64,000 bases of DNA from Paraburkholderia sp. Lineage in GTDB: Bacteria; Pseudomonadota; Gammaproteobacteria; Burkholderiales; Burkholderiaceae. The DNA is taken from assembly GCF_028283785.1 (NCBI RefSeq), contig NZ_JAPWKB010000019.1, positions 1,198,001 to 1,262,000 on the forward strand. The letters are read 5' to 3'. Within the stretch, counting starts at the first letter, position 1. Each line of letters starts with the position of its first letter. The position numbers and the translations under genes are program-made. Positions 17,472 through 26,336 of this stretch are shown in pieces. The notes under the pieces were generated by a model. The model did no database searches, was not told the origin of the DNA, and saw nothing but the letters and a program-made list of their open reading frames with translations.

Positions 17472-18209
17472 TCAACGCGCATCCTGATCGAGTTCCGGAT
17501 AGTGGCGGAAAATGCACGACTCGTTATGCGCGAGCCGACGGTCGGAGTCGAGATAGGCGGCGATGTTCGGCCGTTCGATCACCGCATCGTGCAGCGCGGC
17601 CAGCAACGGATAATGCTGGCCGAATTTTTTCATCGCGCGCGGAAACGCATAAAACAGGCCGTCGATCAGCTGGAACATCGACAGGTCCACGTAGCTCAAC
17701 GCGTCGCCCACCATGTAGCGCGAGCCCGCCGGATTTTGCCGGATCACCTTCTCGAAGTACGTCATGAACTTCGGCACGCGATGATCGAGAAAATCCGCCG
17801 AGCGTTGCTTCGCAGCAGCTTTCTGGTCTTCGTAGTAGAGCCCGCTGGCGATCGGATGATGGGTGTCGTGCGCCTCGGTGACGACATCCGCAACCGTCAG
17901 TTGCAGACCGTTCGCGACATAACGCAGGCCCTCGTCGCGCGGCGCGAGACCAAGCTTCGGTCCGAGATAAAAAAGGATATTCGCGGTCTGCGCAACGATC
18001 AGGTCGCCGTCTTTCAGAAAGGGCGGTGCGAACGGCGGATGCGCTTCGTCGTCGCTGTCGAGCAGCGCCATCATCGCGCCGGTGCCGAGTCCGTCGTCCT
18101 CGTCGCCGCGCGCCACTTCCACGTAATCCGCGCCGGCTTCTTCCAGTGCCAGCCGGACGAATTCGCCGCGCCCTTGCAGGCCGTCCCAATAGTAGAGTTC
18201 CAGGCTCAT
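17472..18209 (-). CDS. Glutathione S-transferase
   Basis: A 245-aa cytosolic protein. It begins MSLELYYWDGLQGRGEFVRLALEEAGADY, a thioredoxin-fold N-domain of the sigma/pi-like type with Tyr at residue 6 or 7 as possible catalytic tyrosine. The QTANILFYLG segment at about 75-84 is the glutathione gamma-glutamyl site. An all-alpha C-domain follows (YVDLSMFQLIDGLFYAF). The ATG at 18209 begins the conserved sequence; the open frame upstream lacks similarity to the family. It stands alone between the ClC and YeiH-type genes on the same strand. Confidence 0.9.
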   Translation of the reverse strand: MSLELYYWDGLQGRGEFVRLALEEAGADYVEVARGDEDDGLGTGAMMALLDSDDEAHPPFAPPFLKDGDLIVAQTANILFYLGPKLGLAPRDEGLRYVANGLQLTVADVVTEAHDTHHPIASGLYYEDQKAAAKQRSADFLDHRVPKFMTYFEKVIRQNPAGSRYMVGDALSYVDLSMFQLIDGLFYAFPRAMKKFGQHYPLLAALHDAVIERPNIAAYLDSDRRLAHNESCIFRHYPELDQDAR

Positions 18210-18378
18210 CGATTCGATCCTCACTCGGATTGCGCGCCGCGCCGCGCGAACGGCAAGTATGCCGTGCGCGACGCGGAAAGCGCAAAACCCCGCACGCGGC
18301 GGGGCTGGTTGAACAGGAGATGCAAACGGGGACGACGCCCGCAGGATCCGGACCCGTCGGGCGGTCGCGACGGGAAGA

Positions 18379-19491
18379 TCATCCGAGCAGTCGCTGGACC
18401 GCCCACGTGATACCAAGACCGCCGACGATCAGCCACACATACAGGATCAGCCCGGTGGTCAGCGCGCGCGGTCCGGCCTGACGAATCTGCGACAGGCGGG
18501 TTTCGATGCCGAGCGCGGTCATGGCCATCGTCAGCGCGAAGGTGTCCAGCGTGTTGACCGATTGCGTCGCGACTTCCGGCAACACATGCAGCGAGTTCAC
18601 ACCGACACACGCGAGAAAGCCCAGCGCGAACCACGGAATGGCAAGCTTGCGCGGCGTGTGCGCAGTCTGACCGTCATCGCTCGCGGCGCCGTACGACTTG
18701 CCGCGCGGCGTGCGATTCACCCACATGCCGACCGCGAGCAGCACCGGCACCAGCAACATCACACGCGTCATTTTTACGATCGTCGCGATATGGGTGGCCT
18801 CCGGGCTCACGTTGCTCGCCGCGCCGACCACCTGCGCAACTTCGTGAATCGTGCCGCCGAAAAACAAGCCCGCGCCGACCGTGTCCAGATGCAGCCAGCC
18901 CGCCTTGAACAGCACCGGATACAGGAACATCGACAAAGTGCCGAACAGCACGACACTGCCGACGGCCATCGCGCTCTTGTGCGGCTTCGATTGCAACGTC
19001 GATTCGAAGGCGAGCACGGCGGCCGCGCCGCAGATCGCGCTGCCCGCTGCCGTCAGCAGCGCGGTGTCGCGGTCGAGCTTCATCAGCTTCATGCCGGCCC
19101 ACGTGCCGATCACCAGCGTGCTGACGACGATCAGCACCGATTCCGCAAGGCCCGGCAAACCGACCTGTGCGATTTCCTGAATACTGACGCGCAAACCGAA
19201 GAACGCGACCGCGATCCGCAACAGCTTGCGTGCCGAAAAATTGACGCCGGCCGCCCAGCTTTCCGGCATTCCGTCGCGCAACGCGTTGCCGTAGATCATC
19301 CCGGCCACGATCCCGACGATCAGCGGACTCAATCCCAGACCGGCAATCGCGGGCACCGCCGCGATCCGCGTCACGGCAGCGGCAAACAGCGCGACGAACA
19401 GGATGCCGTTCAGTTGACCGCGCGTGGACGGCGCAGCAGCGGCCGTCGACGGAGCGGGAGAAAGCGAAGCGGAATGCGTGGAGGAGGACAT
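18379..19491 (-). CDS. YeiH family (UPF0324) putative sulfate exporter
   Basis: A 370-aa membrane protein with about ten hydrophobic helices. Typical family motifs: LLRIAVAFFGLRVS, GSAICGAAAVLAFE and FFGGTIHEVAQVVGAASNVSPEA. The start at 19491 has a good upstream A/G-rich region; the frame extends to 19581, but that overlaps the regulatory region. The divergent LysR gene next door is the arrangement seen for yeiH/yeiE in enterobacteria. Transport of sulfate or a related anion is only a family-level proposal. Confidence 0.88.
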   Translation of the reverse strand: MSSSTHSASLSPAPSTAAAAPSTRGQLNGILFVALFAAAVTRIAAVPAIAGLGLSPLIVGIVAGMIYGNALRDGMPESWAAGVNFSARKLLRIAVAFFGLRVSIQEIAQVGLPGLAESVLIVVSTLVIGTWAGMKLMKLDRDTALLTAAGSAICGAAAVLAFESTLQSKPHKSAMAVGSVVLFGTLSMFLYPVLFKAGWLHLDTVGAGLFFGGTIHEVAQVVGAASNVSPEATHIATIVKMTRVMLLVPVLLAVGMWVNRTPRGKSYGAASDDGQTAHTPRKLAIPWFALGFLACVGVNSLHVLPEVATQSVNTLDTFALTMAMTALGIETRLSQIRQAGPRALTTGLILYVWLIVGGLGITWAVQRLLG

Positions 19492-19588
19492 GGCAAGCGG
19501 CCTTGTGTGCGATGGAACGTCATCGACGGAATGGGCTAATCCTAGTTTGAATATATGAATATGAGAAATCGTGATTTGCAACGTAATA

Positions 19589-19605
19589 TATCGGCTCAGC
19601 CGATA
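19589..19605. promoter_or_regulatory. Palindrome in the yeiH/LysR divergent region
   Basis: TATCGGCT, one base, AGCCGATA: an 8-bp perfect dyad in an AT-rich 125-bp divergent intergenic region, 11 bp before the LysR start. Likely operator for that LysR protein (inference). Confidence 0.55.
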
Positions 19606-19616
19606 CTTCGCATCCC

Positions 19617-20531
19617 ATGACCGCCGATCAGCTTATAACCTTCGCCGCCGTTGCCGATCACCTGAACATCAGCCGCGCCGCGCTTGCGCTGCATCTGTCG
19701 CAACCCGCCGTGTCGGGCCAGTTGCGGCAGTTGCAGGACGAGTTCGGCGAGCCGCTGTATCAGCGTGAAGGGCGCGGCATCCGTCTGACGCCCGCCGGCG
19801 AGCAACTGGCGAGCTATGCATCGCGATTGCGCGATACGTGGCGGCAGGCGCACGCGTTTCGCGATGCGTTGCGCGGTCTGGAGCGCGGCACGCTGCGGAT
19901 CGGCGCGAGCACCACGCCCGCCAGTTATCTGTTGCCGTATCTGATTGCTGCGTTTCGCCAACGCCATCCGGAAGTCGCGCTGCTGACGTCCGACGGCAAT
20001 ACGAGCGAGATCGTCGGTGCATTGGGTACGATCGATATCGCGATGATCGAAGGGCCGGTCGGCGCCGATCTGCCGCCCGATACCGCCGTGCATCCGTGGC
20101 ACGAGGACGAGATCGTCGCGATCATGCCCGCGTCGCATCCGCTCGCGCCGTCGTCGGCGAGCCCGACGCAGCCGCGCGCGCGACTCGATCTCGACGCGTT
20201 GGGCGCGCATGCGCTGGTGTTGCGTGAAGCCGGTTCGGGCGTGCGTCAGATGGTCGAGCGGGCGTTCGCGCGGGCTGCGGTGCCGATGCGGGTCGCCCTC
20301 GAAATCGCGGGCGTGGAGGGCGTGAAGGAAGCGGTGCGCGCGGGAATGGGGATCGGTTTCGTGTCGGCGATGTCGATGCGTCACGAGGACGGCGCGTTGC
20401 GCATGGCGTCGCTCGCGCCCGAACCGTTGACGCGGCGTTTCTCGATCCTCGTGCCGCATGCCAGCGCGCCGTCGCGGGTGGTCGAGCGATTTCTCGAACT
20501 GAGTCTCGGACAGGAGCAGATCGCGCGGTAA
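19617..20531 (+). CDS. LysR-family regulator divergent from the yeiH-like gene (YeiE/CysB-like)
   Basis: A 304-aa protein. The N-terminal helix-turn-helix contains NISRAALALHLSQPAVSGQLRQLQ, and the substrate-binding domain starts near GTLRIGASTTPASYLLPYL at about residue 90. The ASTTPASYLLP and GVEGVKEAVRAGMGIGFVS motifs are typical of the CysB/YeiE/CbbR-like subgroup that senses sulfur or carbon metabolites. Regulation of the divergent exporter is inferred from position and from the palindrome between them. Confidence 0.9.
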   Translation: MTADQLITFAAVADHLNISRAALALHLSQPAVSGQLRQLQDEFGEPLYQREGRGIRLTPAGEQLASYASRLRDTWRQAHAFRDALRGLERGTLRIGASTTPASYLLPYLIAAFRQRHPEVALLTSDGNTSEIVGALGTIDIAMIEGPVGADLPPDTAVHPWHEDEIVAIMPASHPLAPSSASPTQPRARLDLDALGAHALVLREAGSGVRQMVERAFARAAVPMRVALEIAGVEGVKEAVRAGMGIGFVSAMSMRHEDGALRMASLAPEPLTRRFSILVPHASAPSRVVERFLELSLGQEQIAR

Positions 20532-20724
20532 CGTGGGCAGCGGGTGTTTCGCCAGTGTTTCGCCGCAGCGGGCGGGGCGCACGCGATCCGCGCTTTTCCC
20601 GTACGCGCGCAGCCGCACCCAGCCGCGCGCGCCGTCGCCAGGGATTTCCATAATGGCCGCGAACACAGCGAAGGCGCAGTATTTCGACATCGAAGCGCGC
20701 CAGCGCTTTTTTAATCGAACATTT

Positions 20725-20738
20725 TGGAACCGGTTCCA
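20725..20738. promoter_or_regulatory. PtxS-like operator upstream of the kgu operon
   Basis: The perfect 14-bp palindrome TGGAACCGGTTCCA lies 38 bp before the kguE start. The known Pseudomonas PtxS palindrome is TGAAACCGGTTTCA, which differs only at one symmetric position. The ptxS homologue is the last gene of this operon, so the site is very likely its own operator. Confidence 0.8.
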
Positions 20739-20775
20739 TCCGACTGCTTCCGACCAAGAGACGAGTCATCCCCCT

Positions 20776-21561
20776 ATGTCTGAAGTTTCGATCGTTGCGA
20801 GTGCGTTTGGCGTCGATGCGATCCGTCGCGACGGCCATTTGCCGTGGGCGCAGGCCGCCGCGCACGCGGGCGCGGCGGCGTTCGAGGTGCGTCGAGAACT
20901 GATGAGCGACGAAGCCGCAGCGCCCGATGCATTGCGCGCGCTGGGCAACGCGATTCGCGCGCTCGGCGTCTGGATCGTATGGTCGACGCCCGCGACGCTG
21001 TACACGTCGGCGGGTGCGCTGGACGAACACGCACTGCGCCACGCGCTGATCGAAGCGCGGGCATGTGGCGCGCGCTTCGTGAAATTGCAGTTGGGCGGTT
21101 TTACCGGCGACGCCGACGGCCAGCGCATCGCGGCGTGTCTTGCCAGCGCGGGAGAGCGCGCGGACGGTGACGCCGCCGTGCGCCTGGTCGTCGAAAACGG
21201 CCAGATGAAAGAGGGCGGCACGCTGACGCAATTCACCGGACTGTTCGACGCGTTGACGCGCAGCGGTCACGGCGACGTGCTGGGCATGACCTTCGATATC
21301 GGCAACTGGCTGTGGGCCGGCGAAGTGCCGCTCGATGCGGCCCGCCTGCTCGCGCCGTACGTCGAGTACATCCACTGCAAGGCGGCGACAGGCGAAGGCG
21401 CGCGCCGTTTCGCGGTCGCGCCGTCGGCGGATGACGGATTCGTCACGCCGGTGCTGGCGAGCTTGCCGCGCGACGTGCCGCGCGGCATCGAATTTCCGTT
21501 CGACGCAGCGCGGATCGAGCAGGACGCGGCGCATTACGTCGGATGGCTGTCGGCCGCGTGA
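20776..21561 (+). CDS. kguE: 2-ketogluconate utilisation TIM-barrel isomerase/epimerase
   Basis: A 261-aa sugar phosphate isomerase/epimerase-like (xylose isomerase-like TIM barrel) protein. Characteristic segments are FVKLQLGGFTG, LVVENGQMKEGGT, GMTFDIGNWLW and YIHCKAATG, which supply Glu, Asp and His ligands for a divalent metal. It is the first gene of a set in the same order as Pseudomonas kguE-kguK-kguT-kguD-ptxS. The exact reaction of KguE is not established in the family. Start chosen at 20776 because the operator and promoter lie upstream; the open frame continues to 20533. Confidence 0.85.
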   Translation: MSEVSIVASAFGVDAIRRDGHLPWAQAAAHAGAAAFEVRRELMSDEAAAPDALRALGNAIRALGVWIVWSTPATLYTSAGALDEHALRHALIEARACGARFVKLQLGGFTGDADGQRIAACLASAGERADGDAAVRLVVENGQMKEGGTLTQFTGLFDALTRSGHGDVLGMTFDIGNWLWAGEVPLDAARLLAPYVEYIHCKAATGEGARRFAVAPSADDGFVTPVLASLPRDVPRGIEFPFDAARIEQDAAHYVGWLSAA

Positions 21562-21630
21562 AGCGCGGGTTGCAAGGGTTGCGCGAAGCACCAGCAACAC
21601 GAACATCGAAATACACAGCAGGAGCAGCAG

Positions 21631-22611
21631 ATGACACAGGCGTTGGATGTGGTGACGTACGGCGAGGCGATGGCGATGTTCGTCGCCGCTGAAAGCGGGT
21701 CGCTGGCGCAGGCCGGGCAGTTCACCAAACGGGTGGCGGGTGCGGACCTGAACGTGGCGATCGGCTTGTCGCGACTCGGGTTCAAGGTGGGCTGGATGAG
21801 CCGGATCGGCGCCGATTCGTTCGGCGATTTCGTGCGCGCGACGCTGAGCCGTGAGGGCATCGACCAGCGCCGCGTGACGACGGACGGGCGTTATCCGACC
21901 GGCTTCCAGCTGAAATCGAAAACCGACGACGGCAGCGATCCCGCGGTCGAATATTTCCGTCGCGGCTCGGCCGCCAGTCATCTGTCGATCGCCGATTACG
22001 ACGCCGATTACGTATTGAACGCGCGCCATCTGCATCTGACCGGCGTTGCGCCCGCGATCTCGCCGACTTCCTGCGAACTCGCGTTCCATCTGGCGCGCGA
22101 AATGCGTGCAGCCGGAAAAAGCATCTCGTTCGATCCAAACCTGCGTCCGACCTTATGGCCGTCGCGGGAAGCGATGGTCGACGCGCTGAACGCACTCGCC
22201 GCGCTCTCCGACTGGGTGCTGCCCGGCATCGGCGAAGGCGAGATCCTGACCGGTCACACGCAGCCCGAAGCGATTGCGGCGTTTTATCTGGCGCGCGGCG
22301 CGAAGGGCGTCGTCGTCAAACTGGGTGCGGACGGCGCGTATTACCAGACCGCCGACAGCTCGGGCATGGTCAGCGGCGAGCGGGTGCAACAGGTCGTCGA
22401 TACCGTCGGTGCAGGCGATGGTTTCGCAGTGGGCGTCGTCAGCGGACTGCTGGAAGGACGGCGTCTGGAAGACGCGGTCAAACGCGGCAACCGGATCGGC
22501 GCACTCGCGATCCAGGTGATCGGCGATTCCGAAGGGTTACCGACGCGCGCCGAACTCGACGCGCTGGAACACTCGGCGAGCCACGCACGACCGGCGGTCG
22601 CGGCGCACTGA
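21631..22611 (+). CDS. kguK: 2-ketogluconate kinase (PfkB family)
   Basis: A 326-aa ribokinase-fold kinase, expected to phosphorylate 2-ketogluconate to 2-keto-6-phosphogluconate in the cytoplasm. The PfkB signature VDTVGAGDGFAVGV near residue 255 holds the catalytic Asp, and the N-terminal KRVAGADLNVAIGLSRLG is the sugar-binding signature. 2-Keto-3-deoxygluconate kinase is the closest alternative from sequence; the operon context decides. AGGAGCAGCAG precedes the ATG. Confidence 0.88.
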   Translation: MTQALDVVTYGEAMAMFVAAESGSLAQAGQFTKRVAGADLNVAIGLSRLGFKVGWMSRIGADSFGDFVRATLSREGIDQRRVTTDGRYPTGFQLKSKTDDGSDPAVEYFRRGSAASHLSIADYDADYVLNARHLHLTGVAPAISPTSCELAFHLAREMRAAGKSISFDPNLRPTLWPSREAMVDALNALAALSDWVLPGIGEGEILTGHTQPEAIAAFYLARGAKGVVVKLGADGAYYQTADSSGMVSGERVQQVVDTVGAGDGFAVGVVSGLLEGRRLEDAVKRGNRIGALAIQVIGDSEGLPTRAELDALEHSASHARPAVAAH

Positions 22612-22747
22612 GCGTCGCGACCGGCCACCTTTTAAACGAAACGAAACGCAACGCAACGTACCAGACCGAACCGAACCGAACCATAAGAACAACAACACCG
22701 AATCCCGCTTTCCGAGGCCACGCCAGGTCTTAACAGGAGACACCGCA

Positions 22748-24028
22748 ATGCCACCCACCTTAGCGATTCGCCGTTGGTGGACGATCATGCCGATCGTCTT
22801 TATCACCTATAGCCTGGCGTATCTCGACCGCGCGAACTTCGGCTTCGCCTCGGCCGCCGGCATCAATCACGATCTCGGTATCAGCAAGGGCCTCGCGTCG
22901 CTGATCGGCGCGCTGTTCTTCCTCGGTTACTTCTTTTTCCAGATTCCGGGCGCGATCTACGCCGAGCGTCGCAGCGTCAAGAAACTGGTGTTCTGGAGCC
23001 TGATCCTGTGGGGCGGTTGCGCGGCATTGACGGGCGTGGTGAGCAACATTCCGTCGCTGATCGTGATCCGCTTCATGCTGGGTGTGGTCGAGGCGGCCGT
23101 GATGCCCGCGATGCTGATCTTCATCAGCAACTGGTTCACCAAAACCGAGCGCTCCCGCGCGAACACTTTCCTGATTCTCGGCAATCCGGTGACGGTGCTG
23201 TGGATGTCGGTCGTGTCCGGCTATCTCGTGCATTCGTTCGGCTGGCGTCACATGTTTATCGCCGAGGGAATTCCGGCGGTGCTGTGGGCGGTAATCTGGT
23301 GGTTTATCGTGCAGGACAAACCGGCGCAGGTAGCGTGGCTGACGCAACAGCAGAAAGACGACCTCGCCGACACGCTGCGCGCCGAACAGGCCGCGATCAA
23401 ACCCGTGCGCAACTATGGCGAAGCGTTCCGCTCGCCGGCCGTGATCAAGCTCTGTGCGCAGTATTTCTGCTGGAGCATCGGTGTGTACGGCTTCGTGCTG
23501 TGGCTGCCGTCCATTCTGAAAGAAGGCTCGTCGCTGGGCATGGTCGAAACCGGCTGGCTGTCCGCGCTGCCTTATCTCGCGGCGACAATCGCGATGCTCG
23601 GCGCGTCATGGGCTTCGGATAAACTGAACATGCGCAAGGCGTTCGTGTGGCCGTTTCTGCTGATCGGCGCGATGGCGTTTGCCGGATCGTATGCACTCGG
23701 CACCACGCATTTCTGGCTGTCGTATGCATTGCTGGTGATCGCCGGGGCGGCGATGTACGCGCCCTACGGACCGTTCTTCGCGATCGTGCCGGAACTGCTG
23801 CCGAAGAACGTCGCGGGTGGTGCGATGGCGCTGATCAACAGCATGGGCGCGCTCGGTTCGTTCGTCGGCTCGTATGTGGTCGGCTATCTGAATGGCGCGA
23901 CCGGCTCGCCTGCGGCATCCTATGGTTTTATGTCCGTCGCGCTGCTGGCCTCCGTGATCCTCACACTCGCCGTCAAGCCGCAACCGCGCGCGCCGGGCGG
24001 ACTCGCTACTCCATTGCAAGGAAAATGA
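22748..24028 (+). CDS. kguT: 2-ketogluconate transporter (MFS, anion:cation symporter family)
   Basis: A 426-aa, 12-helix major facilitator. The N-terminal SLAYLDRANFGFA and RFMLGVVEAAVMPAMLIFISNWFTKTERSRAN motifs are typical of the ACS family (GudP, KguT). Strong AACAGGAGAC ribosome-binding site. Its 136-bp gap from kguK contains short A-rich repeats (aacgaaacgcaacg-like) and no gene. The substrate assignment rests on the surrounding kgu genes. Confidence 0.88.
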   Translation: MPPTLAIRRWWTIMPIVFITYSLAYLDRANFGFASAAGINHDLGISKGLASLIGALFFLGYFFFQIPGAIYAERRSVKKLVFWSLILWGGCAALTGVVSNIPSLIVIRFMLGVVEAAVMPAMLIFISNWFTKTERSRANTFLILGNPVTVLWMSVVSGYLVHSFGWRHMFIAEGIPAVLWAVIWWFIVQDKPAQVAWLTQQQKDDLADTLRAEQAAIKPVRNYGEAFRSPAVIKLCAQYFCWSIGVYGFVLWLPSILKEGSSLGMVETGWLSALPYLAATIAMLGASWASDKLNMRKAFVWPFLLIGAMAFAGSYALGTTHFWLSYALLVIAGAAMYAPYGPFFAIVPELLPKNVAGGAMALINSMGALGSFVGSYVVGYLNGATGSPAASYGFMSVALLASVILTLAVKPQPRAPGGLATPLQGK

Positions 24029-24032
24029 TTCG

Positions 24033-25001
24033 ATGAAGAAGATCGTCGCGTACAAGACACTGCCCGATGACGTGCTCGCGTACCTGCGTGAACATGCGGA
24101 AGTCGTCGAGGTCGATGCCGGGCAACACGACGCCTTCGTGGCCGCGCTGCACGACGCCGACGGCGCGATCGGCGCGAGCGTGAAGATCTCGCCGGAAATG
24201 ATCGAAGGCGCGAGCCGTCTGAAAGCGCTCTCCACGATTTCGGTCGGCTACGACCAGTTCGACGTCGCCGACCTGACGCGGCGCGGCATCGTGCTGACGC
24301 ATACGCCCGACGTGCTGACCGAATCCACCGCCGACACCGTGTTCTCGCTGATTCTCGCCAGCGCGCGACGCGTGGTCGAACTGGCGGAATACGTGAAAGC
24401 GGGCGAGTGGACCAGCAGCATCGGCCCGGCGCATTTCGGCGTCGATGTGCAGGGCAAGACGTTGGGCATCGTCGGTCTGGGCCGCATCGGCGGGGCGGTT
24501 GCGCGTCGTGCCGCGCTCGGTTTCAACATGCGCGTGCTGTACACGAATCGCAGTCCGAACCCGCAGGCGGAATCGCAGTACGGCGCGCGTCGGGTCGAAC
24601 TGGCCGAACTGCTCGCCACCGCCGACTTCCTGCTGCTGCAAGTCCCGCTGACGGCGCAGACGCGTCATATGATCGGCGCGGCCGAACTGCGCGCGATGAA
24701 GAAAAGCGCGATCCTGATCAACGCATCGCGCGGCGCGACCGTCGACGAAGCCGCGCTGATCGACGCATTGCGCGACGGCGAAATCCACGGCGCCGGGCTC
24801 GACGTATTCGAAACCGAGCCGTTGCCGGTGAGCTCGCCGTTGCTGTCGATGAAGAACGTGGTCGCGCTACCGCATATCGGTTCGGCCACGCACGAGACCC
24901 GTCACGCGATGGCGAAGAACGCCGCCGAAAACCTGATCGGCGCGCTCGACGGCACGCTGACCATCAACATCGTCAATCGCGACGTGCTGACGCGGACATG
25001 A
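24033..25001 (+). CDS. kguD: 2-keto-6-phosphogluconate reductase (D-2-hydroxyacid dehydrogenase family)
   Basis: A 322-aa NAD(P)H-dependent reductase, expected to convert 2-keto-6-phosphogluconate to 6-phosphogluconate, which enters the Entner-Doudoroff route. Nucleotide-binding motif GIVGLGRIGGAVARR at about residues 147-161; signatures LINASRGATVDEAAL and GLDVFETEP; catalytic His in LPHIGSATHETR. Glyoxylate/hydroxypyruvate reductase GhrB is the close alternative. It starts 4 bp after kguT, and its stop overlaps the ptxS start (ATGA). Confidence 0.9.
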   Translation: MKKIVAYKTLPDDVLAYLREHAEVVEVDAGQHDAFVAALHDADGAIGASVKISPEMIEGASRLKALSTISVGYDQFDVADLTRRGIVLTHTPDVLTESTADTVFSLILASARRVVELAEYVKAGEWTSSIGPAHFGVDVQGKTLGIVGLGRIGGAVARRAALGFNMRVLYTNRSPNPQAESQYGARRVELAELLATADFLLLQVPLTAQTRHMIGAAELRAMKKSAILINASRGATVDEAALIDALRDGEIHGAGLDVFETEPLPVSSPLLSMKNVVALPHIGSATHETRHAMAKNAAENLIGALDGTLTINIVNRDVLTRT

Positions 25002-26179
25002 CAGCGAACATGACGGGCGGCGCAGGTGGCGCGGGGGCGGCGGCCGGCGTGCCTTCGGCTGCGCCGCGGCGGGCCACCATCAGCGATGTCGCGCGCGAAG
25101 CCGGCACCGGCAAGACCAGTATTTCGCGCTATCTGAACGGCGAGCTGAGCGTGTTGTCGCCGGAATTGCGCGCGCGGATCGAAGCCGCGATCGAGCGTCT
25201 CGACTACCAGCCGAACCAGATGGCGCGCGGCCTGAAACGCGGACGCAACCGGTTGATCGGCATGCTGCTCGCCGATCTGACCAATCCGTACACGGTCGAG
25301 GTGCTGCAAGGCGTCGAAGCGGCGTGTCACGCGCTCGGCTATATGCCGCTGATCTGCCATGCAGCCAACGAGATCGAGATGGAGCGGCGCTTCGTGCAGC
25401 TGCTGACCACGTATCGCGTCGAAGGCGTGATCGTGAATGCGCTCGGCGTCGATGAGGAAACCTTGCGGCCGGTCGGCGGCGGCGGCATTCCGGCGGTGCT
25501 GGTGGACCGCACGATCGACGGCCTGACCGCCGATATGGTCGGCCTCGACAATACCGCGGCCGCGCGGCTCGCGGTCGAACATCTGCTGGAGCGTGGTTTC
25601 GACGATATCCGTTTCGTCGTGCAACCGTTCGAGCATGTCAGTTCGCGCAGTCTGCGCGAAGCCGCGTTTCGCGACGCGATCGCGCGCGGCGTGAATCTGC
25701 TCGACGGCGCGCATCCGACAGACGCGCGTGCGGTGCGCGGCGAAACCGTGGTGCTCGATCTGACCGATCCGCAAGCCATCGAGCGCACGCTGGCCGCGCT
25801 CGATGCGTCGCTGGACGCGGTGTCCGCCGAGGGCGCGAGCGTTTCCCGTACGCCGGACGACCCAGCCGACCGCTTGCAGCGCGTCGCGCTGTTCGCGGCG
25901 AACGCGCCGGTTGCGCTGTGTCTCGCGCGTCATCTGAATGCGCGTTACGGCGCGCAATGGCATCAGCGCGTCGCGCTGCTGTCGATCGACGATCCCGAAT
26001 GGGCCGAGCTGACCGGCGTGACGACGATTCGCCAGCCGACCTACGACATCGGTTATCGGGCGGTCGAATTCCTGCATGAACGGATCGACGGCGCGAATGC
26101 GCCCGCACGCGATTGCCTGCTGCCCGGCGAGTTGATCGCGCGCGGCTCGACTGCGCGATCGGCGACGAATCTGCGATGA
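24998..26179 (+). CDS. ptxS: LacI-family repressor of the 2-ketogluconate operon
   Basis: A 393-aa regulator. The helix-turn-helix ATISDVAREAGTGKTSISRYLNG begins near residue 26, after a Gly/Ala-rich leader. The hinge and periplasmic-binding-like effector domain follow (RLIGMLLADLTNPYTVEVLQG). ATGA overlap with kguD places it in the operon, as in Pseudomonas where PtxS represses kgu genes and is released by 2-ketogluconate. About 40 residues near 270-300 (SLDAVSAEGASVSRTPDDPADR) look like an insert relative to other LacI proteins. The start could also be the second Met (residue 5). Confidence 0.9.
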   Translation: MTANMTGGAGGAGAAAGVPSAAPRRATISDVAREAGTGKTSISRYLNGELSVLSPELRARIEAAIERLDYQPNQMARGLKRGRNRLIGMLLADLTNPYTVEVLQGVEAACHALGYMPLICHAANEIEMERRFVQLLTTYRVEGVIVNALGVDEETLRPVGGGGIPAVLVDRTIDGLTADMVGLDNTAAARLAVEHLLERGFDDIRFVVQPFEHVSSRSLREAAFRDAIARGVNLLDGAHPTDARAVRGETVVLDLTDPQAIERTLAALDASLDAVSAEGASVSRTPDDPADRLQRVALFAANAPVALCLARHLNARYGAQWHQRVALLSIDDPEWAELTGVTTIRQPTYDIGYRAVEFLHERIDGANAPARDCLLPGELIARGSTARSATNLR

Positions 26180-26336
26180 TGCGGGCTGCGGCATGTCGCA
26201 GCGGACCGGTCACGATCCGCGCGCTGCCGTATCGGTGGATGAACGCGCGGCGTTAGGGTGCTTCGAACGCTTCGGGCTTCGTCGGCGCGCGGTCTCCATC
26301 GGTTATTCGTCGTCAGTCCCGTCGTCAAGGAAATTC

